DNA of 38,914 nucleotides, from the NCBI GenBank assembly GCA_016763695.1, contig JAESTH010000284.1, positions 1 through 38,914 on the forward strand. Direction: 5' to 3'. A program made the translations under genes and the position numbers. The notes below the pieces were generated by a model, which did not search any database, had not been told where the DNA came from, and saw nothing but the letters and a program-made list of their open reading frames with translations. This document shows, one piece after another, positions 1 through 7,448 of the stretch (the stretch's first letter is position 1; each line of letters opens with the position of its first letter). Source of the stretch: Alcanivoracaceae bacterium (lineage in GTDB: Bacteria > Pseudomonadota > Gammaproteobacteria > Xanthomonadales > Marinicellaceae).

Positions 1-64
1 CTGGTTAAATAAGTTAGCCTATCTAAAAATTGACTCATTGTTAAACCCCTCAGTTTAAGTTATT

Positions 65-126
65 GTAAAGTGGGCCGCGCCCACCATTTTAATTTTTTCA
101 ATGGTGGGCAGAGCCCACCACCTTAC
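65..126. repeat. REP-like inverted pair of hairpins
   Basis: Two G+C-rich hairpins lie head to head. The first has arms GTGGGC/GCCCAC (70-84) around a 3-base loop. The second has arms TGGTGGGC/GCCCACCA (102-120) around AGA. The whole block is also an inverted repeat, since GTAA at 65-68 faces TTAC at 123-126 and CCACCATT faces AATGGTGG. This resembles a bacterial interspersed mosaic element. It starts 7 bases after the narK2-type stop codon, so it could also act as a transcription terminator or mRNA 3' stabiliser for that operon. Confidence 0.75.
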
Positions 127-132
127 ACATTT

Positions 133-1740
133 TTATGGATTATGGAACTCTGCACTAGGACGCATATAATAGAACCAATTCAATACCAAACATACTGCAT
201 AGAATATTGCAAAACCATACAATGCATATTCAGGAGTAGTTGCCTTAATCTGTTCACCAAGAATTTTAGGAATTAAAAAAGCACCATAAGCGGCAATGGC
301 AGCAGTCCAACCCAATACTGGGCCAGCTTGCTCTTTGTCAAAGATGGTTGCAATGGTTTTGAAAGTAGAGCCATTACCAATACCCGTGGCTGCAAACAAT
401 ACTAAAAATAACAATAAAAATGGCACAAAGAAATCTTGTGGAGTAGCACTGACATAAGCCTGTTGCATATAATATGCCACACCCAATGCGCTAGCAATCA
501 TAACAATTGACACATATTGTGTTACCTTAGCACCACCAATTTTATCAGCAATCATGCCACCAATTGGACGAATCAAAGCACCAATAAATGGCCCCATCCA
601 TGCCCACATAAGAGCACTTGGCCCATCAGGATTAGCCAAGTTATGAGTCATCACACCATCAACCATCACATGTTGATAACCAAATATAACCTTAATTGAT
701 AAACCAAAACCCACAGCATAACCAATGAACGATCCAAAGGTCATGGTATAAATCACAGTCATCACCCAAGTGTGCTTGTTTTTAAAGATTTTGTATTGTC
801 TGGTTAAGTTTTTACCTATCGCACCAGGGATCATTTTTAGTAAAAACACAGTCATGCCAATAACAATTGGTAGTACGATAAACTTATCTAATTCAAGGCC
901 TGAACCACCAATTTTTGCTGGTAACAATAACCACAAACCAAAAGCAGCAGTGATAAGACCAATAGCTAACATAAAGATGATTTTTGAGAAAGCCGATAAT
1001 GGATTGCCGACATTAGGTGAAACATGCTCATCAGCAATATTATTCATACCAAACCAGGTAGCCACCGCCAATGGCACAAGTAAATACAACCAAACAAAAC
1101 CTGCATTGTGTATATAAGTTTCTGTACCTGCTGGAATTTTACCGATTAATGTTCCACTGGTTGTTTCGAGAATCATAGGATCCCCTCCAAACAAGGCAAA
1201 AGTCATTACTAAGGGCACAACAATTTGCATGGTAGTCACACCAAAGTTACCCAGACCAGCATTCATACCCAATGAATATCCTTGGACTTTCTTAGGATAG
1301 AAATAAGATATATTACTCATTGATGAGGAGAAATTACCACCACCAAAACCAGATAGCAATGCCCATAACTGGAACTGCCATAAAGGCGTATCAGCAGACT
1401 GCAATGCAAAACCAACACCAACGGCTGGTATAATCAATAAAGCAGTGGTTAAAAATATTGTATTTCTACCCCCTGCAATACGGATAAAGAATGTACTGGG
1501 TATTCTTAATGTTGCACCCGACAAACCTGCAATTGCAGCCAGGGTAAATAATTCAGATTTTTCAAATGGGAAACCCAAATTCAACATCTGTACTGTAATA
1601 ATACTCCAGTATAACCATACGGCAAAACCGCACAATAAAGCTGGGATAGAAACCCATAGATTCCTGGTTGCTATTTTCTTCCCATATGATGCCCATTGCT
1701 GGTCATCTTCTGGGTTCCAATTTTTTAAGTCTTTAGCCAT
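133..1740 (-). CDS. narK: NarK2-type nitrate/nitrite transporter (MFS)
   Basis: This is a 535-residue inner-membrane transporter of the major facilitator superfamily, NarK/NasA family, predicted to move nitrate in and nitrite out. It has about 12 hydrophobic segments. A conserved arginine in the early part (R79, in LRIPSTFFIRIAGGR) and one in the second half (R391, in ALIRPIGGMIADKIGG) match the two arginines that bind the anion in NarK. The glycine-rich nitrate signatures are present near residues 131-167 and again around GNGSTFKTIATIF. It is longer than typical NarK (about 460), mainly through insertions near residues 184-213 and 355-378. The start is well supported by AGAGGAG just upstream. 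It lies 63 bases downstream of the second transporter gene and is probably in the same operon. The assignment to the antiporter type is inferred from length and pairing. Confidence 0.93.
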   Translation of the reverse strand: MAKDLKNWNPEDDQQWASYGKKIATRNLWVSIPALLCGFAVWLYWSIITVQMLNLGFPFEKSELFTLAAIAGLSGATLRIPSTFFIRIAGGRNTIFLTTALLIIPAVGVGFALQSADTPLWQFQLWALLSGFGGGNFSSSMSNISYFYPKKVQGYSLGMNAGLGNFGVTTMQIVVPLVMTFALFGGDPMILETTSGTLIGKIPAGTETYIHNAGFVWLYLLVPLAVATWFGMNNIADEHVSPNVGNPLSAFSKIIFMLAIGLITAAFGLWLLLPAKIGGSGLELDKFIVLPIVIGMTVFLLKMIPGAIGKNLTRQYKIFKNKHTWVMTVIYTMTFGSFIGYAVGFGLSIKVIFGYQHVMVDGVMTHNLANPDGPSALMWAWMGPFIGALIRPIGGMIADKIGGAKVTQYVSIVMIASALGVAYYMQQAYVSATPQDFFVPFLLLFLVLFAATGIGNGSTFKTIATIFDKEQAGPVLGWTAAIAAYGAFLIPKILGEQIKATTPEYALYGFAIFYAVCLVLNWFYYMRPSAEFHNP

Positions 1741-1765
1741 TATAAGCTCCTCTAATAATTAAAAT

Positions 1766-1791
1766 GCCATTCCTACTTGTGCAGGAATGGC
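1766..1791. repeat. Intercistronic REP-like hairpin between the narK genes
   Basis: Perfect 9-bp arms GCCATTCCT/AGGAATGGC flank an 8-base loop. The sequence resembles the common CATTCCTGC...GCAGGAATG type of repetitive palindrome. It sits in the 63-base gap between the two transporter genes. It could stabilise the upstream message or partly terminate transcription, which would lower expression of the distal gene. That role is inference. Confidence 0.6.
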
Positions 1792-1803
1792 GGTTATTTT
1801 GTT

Positions 1804-3099
1804 CTATTTAATGTTTTCCAATTCAGGTAAGAATTTAGATTTATCTGGATGAGATTTCTTCTCTGCTCTGAGAATTGCAAAGTGCATCCATATCAATGAC
1901 ACGGCGATAATGATAGAAAGCAACATAAAGCAACTTGTCCATACACCAATGTGATCGTTCATAACACCGAAGGTAATAGGTAGAATAAAACCACCCAAAC
2001 CACCGATCAAACCAACAATACCACCCACAGAACCAACATTGTCAGGGAAATAATGAGGAATATGCTTATAAACAGCTGCTTTACCAAGTGACATAAAGAA
2101 ACCGAGTATAATTGTCATGATTACAAATAACCACAATGGGATAGTTATATTAAATTCGATGGGTCCATTGATACCAGCGACAGTGTAATCAGTTGCAGGA
2201 TATGACATAACGATAGTACAAATCAATGTCACACTAAATGTCCAATACATAATTGTTCTGGCACCAAATTTATCTGACAACCAGCCCCCTAGAGCTCTAA
2301 ATACAGCGCCAGGTAGCGCATAAGCTGCTGCCAGCATACCAGCTGTGGCCAACTCAAGCCCGTAAGCCCCAACATAATATCTTGGCAGCCATAAAGCCAA
2401 AGCGACATAAGCACCAAACACAAAGAAATAATACAGAGAGAATCTCCAAACAATTAAGTGCTTAAGTGGTTTCATTTGTTCCATAAATGGTCTGGACTGT
2501 TGTTTAACTCCTGAATGAGCTGGGTCAGTTTTACTGAATAAGAAAAACAATACAGCAGTAGCTGCCAATATTGATGCATAAACGTAAACAACTGAACGCC
2601 ATTCACCACCCATGGCAACCAATAAAATCGGAGCGCCAAAGTTAGTAACAGCAGCCCCAACATTACCAGCTCCAAAGATACCTAAGGCTGTACCCTGTTT
2701 ATGATCTGGATACCATGATGAAACATAAGCAATACCAACAGCATATGAGCCGCCAGCTAAACCAAGCCCTAATGCACCAACAAGATACATCTCATAGGTA
2801 CTGGCATAAGTTAAGAAGAATGCCGCTAATGCCGATGTCAACATTTGCAATGTATAAATAATTCGGCCACCATATTGGTCAGTCCATATGCCTAAAAATA
2901 TACGGCTTAATGAACCTGTCAAAATAGGTGTTGCTACCAAAAGACCAAATTGTGTATCACTGAGGCCCAACTCAGCTTTAATTTTTATACCAATGATTGA
3001 AAAAATAGTCCACACAGCAAAACACACAGTGAATGCTAATGTACTGGTTGTTAATGCCCTGGCTTGATCACCTTTGGACACGTTTTCTAAATTTTTCAT
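1804..3099 (-). CDS. narK: NarK1-type nitrate transporter (MFS)
   Basis: This 431-residue major facilitator protein is of the nitrate/nitrite porter family and the size usual for the NarK1 (proton-coupled nitrate uptake) group. Conserved arginines are R66 (LSRIFLGIWTD) and R268 (GAVFRALGGWLSDKFGAR). The nitrate signature in the first half (GLAGGSYAVGIAYVSSWYP, about 113-131) and its counterpart in the second half (KAAVYKHIPHYFPDNVGS) are clear. It is the first gene of a leftward operon with the 535-residue transporter. A Shine-Dalgarno AGAAGGGG precedes the ATG. The FNR-type box and a matching -10 lie upstream, so induction under low oxygen or nitrate is likely. The split into uptake and exchange roles between the two proteins is known for other denitrifiers and only inferred here. 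Confidence 0.93.
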   Translation of the reverse strand: MKNLENVSKGDQARALTTSTLAFTVCFAVWTIFSIIGIKIKAELGLSDTQFGLLVATPILTGSLSRIFLGIWTDQYGGRIIYTLQMLTSALAAFFLTYASTYEMYLVGALGLGLAGGSYAVGIAYVSSWYPDHKQGTALGIFGAGNVGAAVTNFGAPILLVAMGGEWRSVVYVYASILAATAVLFFLFSKTDPAHSGVKQQSRPFMEQMKPLKHLIVWRFSLYYFFVFGAYVALALWLPRYYVGAYGLELATAGMLAAAYALPGAVFRALGGWLSDKFGARTIMYWTFSVTLICTIVMSYPATDYTVAGINGPIEFNITIPLWLFVIMTIILGFFMSLGKAAVYKHIPHYFPDNVGSVGGIVGLIGGLGGFILPITFGVMNDHIGVWTSCFMLLSIIIAVSLIWMHFAILRAEKKSHPDKSKFLPELENIK

Positions 3100-3136
3100 A
3101 ATTACCCCTTCTCGTAAATAACAAATTTATGAGGGT

Positions 3137-3142
3137 ATTTTA
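3137..3142 (-). promoter_or_regulatory. Predicted -10 of the narK operon promoter
   Basis: On the minus strand this reads TAAAAT. It is placed so that the FNR-type box centred at 3170.5 would lie about 41.5 bases upstream of a start near 3129, the standard class II activator position. No good -35 hexamer is present, as expected for an activator-dependent promoter. Confidence 0.45.
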
Positions 3143-3163
3143 TGCATTCTTAAAAATTTGGAC

Positions 3164-3177
3164 TTGACGGAAATCAA
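3164..3177. promoter_or_regulatory. FNR/DNR-type operator
   Basis: The sequence is TTGAC-N4-ATCAA, which matches nine of ten bases of the FNR consensus TTGAT-N4-ATCAA. It lies 65 bases upstream of the first transporter ATG and 125 bases upstream of the divergent regulator ATG. The neighbouring Crp/Fnr regulator carries the ExxSR recognition-helix pattern that reads this half-site, so it is the obvious candidate to bind here. A separate FNR protein is an alternative. Confidence 0.75.
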
Positions 3178-3301
3178 TAATCGATATTTAGTTGAATAAC
3201 CATGCCTTTTATTTGTTTATTAGTTCTTGTCTATCACGTGCTTCTCTATCAGGATTAGGGTAAAATGTTCGCATAACAAATAAAATAACCTTATATTGTC
3301 A

Positions 3302-4840
3302 ATGAATCAACTTTTAATATTATTGTGTAGATCTATCCATGCGTTTCAAAAAGAGCGAGGAAGCTTATGTTTATTTTTGTCCACTAAGGATGATTACAGC
3401 TTCAATAAGTTAATACATGCTTTTAAAAATAGCGATTTGTTAATCAAGGAAATTTTAGACTACGATAGCCTGAAAAACACCAAACTAAACAGTGAACAAA
3501 AAAAGAGCTACAAAAAACTGGCAAATATTTATAGTGGCTTCTTAAGCAAAGCTGCCTTTAGAGATAAAATTACAAGCATAGCAGATATAGATCATTGCGA
3601 TATAGATATTTTTGAAGTAACGCCGTTGTACACACACTGTATTATTATCCATTTAACTTATGTTTTGATCGAACTGGCTTTATTTGATACAAAAAACACA
3701 CCCTCTGATATAAGTGCTTTTTCGAATTTTATCAACTGGAAAGAGCGTATTGGTAGAGAACGCGCCTTGGGAATTGTTGGTTTTGCCCTCAATGAATTTA
3801 GCTCAGAACAGTTTAGCAGAGATTTTAAACTTTTATTGAGTGAACAAAGCATTAACGAACGCTCATTTTTGGCTTTAGCCAGCTTACAGCAGAAACAAAT
3901 CTTTACTAACAGCTTTATTAAAAACATTGAAATAGAAGATGTTCACCAGAAAATGGAAGCTGGGGAAATACCCAAAGTTAATGCGAAAAACTGGTTTCAA
4001 TTAGTAACTGCCAAAATGGAAATGATGCATGATATTGAACTGACCTTAATCAAACAATTTGATAACAAAAAAATCGTCATCACCAATACTTATCAAACAG
4101 CAATGAGTGATGATGATCGCCGTTTAATTCTTGATTTTCCTATTTTCAGAAATTTATCAGAAGAAACCACCCACGAGTTATTTAAATTAAGCAACATCAA
4201 AACCTATAAAAAAGGCAGTTTATTATTTTTGCAAGGAGAACAGGCAAGTAGAATTTATGTTATATTGAGTGGCTGGATAAAAATATTTAAAAGCACACCA
4301 GATGGCAATGAATCTGTAGAACAAATGTTATCAACTGGCAATATGCTTATTGAGTCATCCATATTTTCCAGCGAAAAATATTACAGCAGTTCACAAGTAA
4401 GCAATGACGCAAAACTATTATCATTTCCTGCTTCTATTTATAGAAATTTATTGACCAAAGATTTAGCTTTAACTTTAAACTCCTTAAAATATTTGTCACA
4501 GCATTCCAGAAGTTATTTAGACCAAATTGATAACAACAGACTTAAATCATCTAAAGAGCGTGTTGGCTGGTTTTTACTCAAACAGTTTATTGAGCAAAAA
4601 AACCCCAATACCATATTATTACCCTATGACAAGACCATCATTGCCTCTTTATTAGATATGAAACCAGAAACTTTTTCTCGATCTTTAAGATCATTTAAAA
4701 ACAGTGGTTTATCATCAGAAAAACATCAAATCCAAATTAAAGACATTAAATTATTGTGTAAATACTGTGACACAAGTTTAGCAACCCATTGCCATTTCAA
4801 AGATAATCATGACTGTAAATTCAAAAAAAAATCTCACTAA
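3302..4840 (+). CDS. NIT-domain Crp/Fnr-family nitrate-responsive regulator
   Basis: This 512-residue protein joins two modules. Residues about 8-255 resemble the NIT (nitrate and nitrite sensing) domain of NasR-type proteins: an N-terminal QKERGS segment (R19) and a central KERIGRERALG segment near residues 147-156, in a long all-helical region. Residues about 276-385 form a cyclic-nucleotide-binding-like beta roll, and about 413-483 a winged helix-turn-helix. The recognition helix holds E456-T-F-S-R460, the ExxSR pattern of FNR. The last 27 residues carry C486, C489, C497 and C505 plus several histidines, a possible metal or Fe-S site. There is no transmembrane segment, so it should be a cytoplasmic one-component sensor. 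I chose ATG at 3302; an in-frame TTG lies at 3296. The ribosome site is weak. Its last 32 bases overlap moeA, implying coupled translation. Confidence 0.82.
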   Translation: MNQLLILLCRSIHAFQKERGSLCLFLSTKDDYSFNKLIHAFKNSDLLIKEILDYDSLKNTKLNSEQKKSYKKLANIYSGFLSKAAFRDKITSIADIDHCDIDIFEVTPLYTHCIIIHLTYVLIELALFDTKNTPSDISAFSNFINWKERIGRERALGIVGFALNEFSSEQFSRDFKLLLSEQSINERSFLALASLQQKQIFTNSFIKNIEIEDVHQKMEAGEIPKVNAKNWFQLVTAKMEMMHDIELTLIKQFDNKKIVITNTYQTAMSDDDRRLILDFPIFRNLSEETTHELFKLSNIKTYKKGSLLFLQGEQASRIYVILSGWIKIFKSTPDGNESVEQMLSTGNMLIESSIFSSEKYYSSSQVSNDAKLLSFPASIYRNLLTKDLALTLNSLKYLSQHSRSYLDQIDNNRLKSSKERVGWFLLKQFIEQKNPNTILLPYDKTIIASLLDMKPETFSRSLRSFKNSGLSSEKHQIQIKDIKLLCKYCDTSLATHCHFKDNHDCKFKKKSH

Positions 4841-6110
4841 TAAAATACTGATAAACTATCAGCAAGCCCTTGATATTATTAAACAAATATCAAACAAACA
4901 TAAAGTAAAAAATATTGATAACATCCCATTAGTCGATGCTACTCAACGCTTATTGGCGGCAGATTATTTATCACCCATTAATGTCCCTCCATTCAACAAC
5001 TCTGCAATGGATGGTTTTGCCATCCAAAGAAAATCAGTTAATGAGTTATTTAATGCGCAAAAGCCCATTAAATTGCAGGTAACAGGTTCTATTCAGGCTG
5101 GTGACAATGCCGAAATTGTGGCACAAGCAAATACAGATAATGCATGGGAAATTATGACAGGCGCCCCTGTACCTTCTCCATTTGATGCCGTTATACAGAT
5201 TGAAAATGTCGAAATATCAGAAAATGAAGATGGGAAATTTATCACTTTCAATGAAGAAATTAAAGAAAATAGAAACATAAGAAAACTGGGGACGGATTAT
5301 CAGTTAGACCAATTAGTCACCAATAAACATACACAAATACAGGCTCAACACATTATGGCTCTAGCCACAGTTGGGATTGAAAACATTGATGTCTTATCTA
5401 GGATTAAAGTTGCAATACTATCTACTGGCAACGAATTGGCAAAAAAATCCGATCACACGCTCAACTCAGGAAAAATCCACAATTCAAACCAGCCTTTTTT
5501 AAAAGAATACTGCAAAAATTTAAATTGTGAGCCAGTCTTTGTTGGTCGCTGCAAAGATAATATAAAAGACTTTAACAAACTCATAGATTCAGCCATATCT
5601 AAACAGGTTAAAATTATATTTTCAACGGGTGCTGTATCGATGGGAAAACATGATTTTATTCCCCAAGCTCTCATTCAACGTGGGGCTAAAATTCATTTTC
5701 ACAAAGCCAAAATCAGACCAGGAAAACCCATATTATTTGCAGAACTTGCCAATAAAACCCTCTATTTCGGTTTACCTGGCAATCCAATTGCCGCAGCATC
5801 GGGCATGAGGTTCTTTGCTGCACCCTTAATCCGGAACATGTTGGGCTTAAGCACAGAGAAACTGATAAAGGCAAAACTATTAAATAATCTTGACAGCAAA
5901 CGGGGCTTTAGAACTTTTGCCAAAGCATTTGCAAGTATTGATAAACATGGTCAGCTATGTGTAGATATGTTACTTGACCAGGGCTCATACCAGTCCCGCT
6001 CATTCGCACAGTCAAACTGCTGGTTAATCATACCTGAAGATAGAGCCACCATTCACACTGGCGAACTCATTAATATTGCACCGATGATACCCAATCATAT
6101 GATTTTCTAA
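4809..6110 (+). CDS. moeA: Molybdopterin molybdenumtransferase MoeA
   Basis: MoeA inserts molybdate into adenylylated molybdopterin, the final step to Mo-molybdopterin. The 433-residue protein shows the family signatures: VPPFNNSAMDGFA near residue 58, the GAPVP segment near 117, ILSTGNEL at the start of the MoCF domain, STGAVSMGKHDF as the substrate-binding loop, and LPGNPIAA followed by the C-terminal beta domain. Length is normal for the family. It starts inside the 3' end of the NIT-Crp regulator gene and ends in a one-base overlap with mobA, so the three are probably cotranscribed. Placement beside nitrate transporters suggests that cofactor supply is tuned to molybdenum-dependent nitrate reductase. 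Confidence 0.95.
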   Translation: MTVNSKKNLTNKILINYQQALDIIKQISNKHKVKNIDNIPLVDATQRLLAADYLSPINVPPFNNSAMDGFAIQRKSVNELFNAQKPIKLQVTGSIQAGDNAEIVAQANTDNAWEIMTGAPVPSPFDAVIQIENVEISENEDGKFITFNEEIKENRNIRKLGTDYQLDQLVTNKHTQIQAQHIMALATVGIENIDVLSRIKVAILSTGNELAKKSDHTLNSGKIHNSNQPFLKEYCKNLNCEPVFVGRCKDNIKDFNKLIDSAISKQVKIIFSTGAVSMGKHDFIPQALIQRGAKIHFHKAKIRPGKPILFAELANKTLYFGLPGNPIAAASGMRFFAAPLIRNMLGLSTEKLIKAKLLNNLDSKRGFRTFAKAFASIDKHGQLCVDMLLDQGSYQSRSFAQSNCWLIIPEDRATIHTGELINIAPMIPNHMIF

Positions 6111-6685
6111 TGGAAAAATCAGATAAAATTGTAGGTGTCATCTTAAATGGAGGAAAGTCATCACGGATGGGGCAAGATAAATCTGCATTAAAACTGACAA
6201 ATACTACACTTTTAGAACACACAAAACAATTGTTCATTGATTCAGGACTTGAAGATATTTTTATCAGCGGCAAACATGGAATTGAGGACAAATATCAAGA
6301 CAAAGGTCCTCTGGCAGGCATCTTAGCCTGCTTAAACTATTTAACTGACCATGATTTTGTGCTATTTATCCCTGTCGATATGCCATTATTGACTAAAGAA
6401 ATAATCACCAAACTACAAAGCCATAAAAAAGCAACTGTGGTTTATTTTCAAAATTACAATTTACCATTAATGATAAAAAACAATAAGAAAATCAGAGCAT
6501 TGATTGAGAAACAAATAAAATCAGAAAAATTATCCATATATCAGCTGTTTGATTTACTAAAAGCAAAAGCCTTAGCAAACAACTACCCAAAAAAACTTTT
6601 TATCAATACAAACTCTCCTCAACAATGGCAAAATGCCAAGAAAATTTATACAGAGCTCAATTTAAACAAATCTAAGGTTCGATAA
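6110..6685 (+). CDS. mobA: Molybdenum cofactor guanylyltransferase MobA
   Basis: MobA transfers GMP from GTP to Mo-molybdopterin, giving the guanine dinucleotide form used by DMSO-reductase-family enzymes such as Nar and Nap. The N-terminal nucleotide-binding loop is LNGGKSSRMGQDKS, followed by GPLAGI near residue 65 and the metal-site segment PVDMPLL near 88. Its 191 residues are typical. The start codon overlaps the moeA stop by one base. The last 14 bases overlap the 3' end of the convergent phosphatase gene. An MGD-type cofactor fits the presence of nitrate transport genes upstream. Confidence 0.93.
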   Translation: MEKSDKIVGVILNGGKSSRMGQDKSALKLTNTTLLEHTKQLFIDSGLEDIFISGKHGIEDKYQDKGPLAGILACLNYLTDHDFVLFIPVDMPLLTKEIITKLQSHKKATVVYFQNYNLPLMIKNNKKIRALIEKQIKSEKLSIYQLFDLLKAKALANNYPKKLFINTNSPQQWQNAKKIYTELNLNKSKVR

Positions 6686-7373
6686 CAAGCACGGTAATAT
6701 TATCAGAACCACCAGACTTTAACGCCAGTATTGTTAATTGATCAGTGATTTCCTGCGGATTAATATCTTTTGCCATTATTTCCTGAATTTTTGTATCATC
6801 AACTTCCTCTGTTAAGCCATCACTACAAAGAAGAAATTTATCTCCAGCATTAATAGTCCCTTCAGATAAAGAAATTTTAATCTCATCATTATCAGTAACC
6901 CCCAAGGCCTGAGTGACTACATTTCGATGTGGGTGCGTGCGTGCTTGTTCTTCGGTGATAAGATTTTGATCTACCAGCTCCTGTACATAAGAATGATCTT
7001 TAGAGATTGTTGTTAACTTTTTATTTGAGAGTTTATAAATTCTACTATCACCAACCCAAGCAGCATAAAATTTATTTTTTTTGATTGCCAAAATTACGAT
7101 GGTAGTACCCATCGGTAAATCACCACCACGCTCATATGAACTATCAATAATGAGTTGGTTTGATTTAATTATACACTTTTTCAAAGACTCACCAGCCTTA
7201 TAAAAATGCAAAACAGCATCCCTCGCCATCGCACTGGCAAGCTCACCATGATCATGCCCCCCCATGCCGTCAGCTACCAGCCAGAGATCATCATCATGAC
7301 TGATACCATAAGTATCTTCATTATGATCTCTCTTGATCCCAGTATGGGTTCCATGTCCTATTTTAAAATTCAT
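6672..7373 (-). CDS. PP2C-family serine/threonine phosphatase
   Basis: This 233-residue soluble metal-dependent protein phosphatase resembles bacterial Stp/PrpC. All the metal and catalytic motifs are visible: RDHNED (D20), VADGMGGH (D36, G37), a GDSR segment with IYKL after it, LCSDGLTE and GGSDNIT near the C-terminus. It would remove phosphate from Ser/Thr residues, usually opposing a Hanks-type kinase, but no kinase gene of that kind lies in the window. It follows mltF on the same strand with a 75-base gap and could be cotranscribed with it. The 3' end overlaps mobA by 14 bases in convergent orientation. Its substrate is unknown. Confidence 0.92.
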   Translation of the reverse strand: MNFKIGHGTHTGIKRDHNEDTYGISHDDDLWLVADGMGGHDHGELASAMARDAVLHFYKAGESLKKCIIKSNQLIIDSSYERGGDLPMGTTIVILAIKKNKFYAAWVGDSRIYKLSNKKLTTISKDHSYVQELVDQNLITEEQARTHPHRNVVTQALGVTDNDEIKISLSEGTINAGDKFLLCSDGLTEEVDDTKIQEIMAKDINPQEITDQLTILALKSGGSDNITVLVIEP

Positions 7374-7448
7374 ATAATAATGTCATCTTCAACTCAATAA
7401 CATTCTATCATTAAACAGAGTACGAATAAATAATTTGATAGAAAAATA

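Noticed and set aside
770-1117. Long open frame on the plus strand within the NarK2-type gene, and similar antisense frames in the other genes
   Set aside because: They mirror the codon structure of the real genes on the other strand, have no ribosome sites and no recognisable domains.
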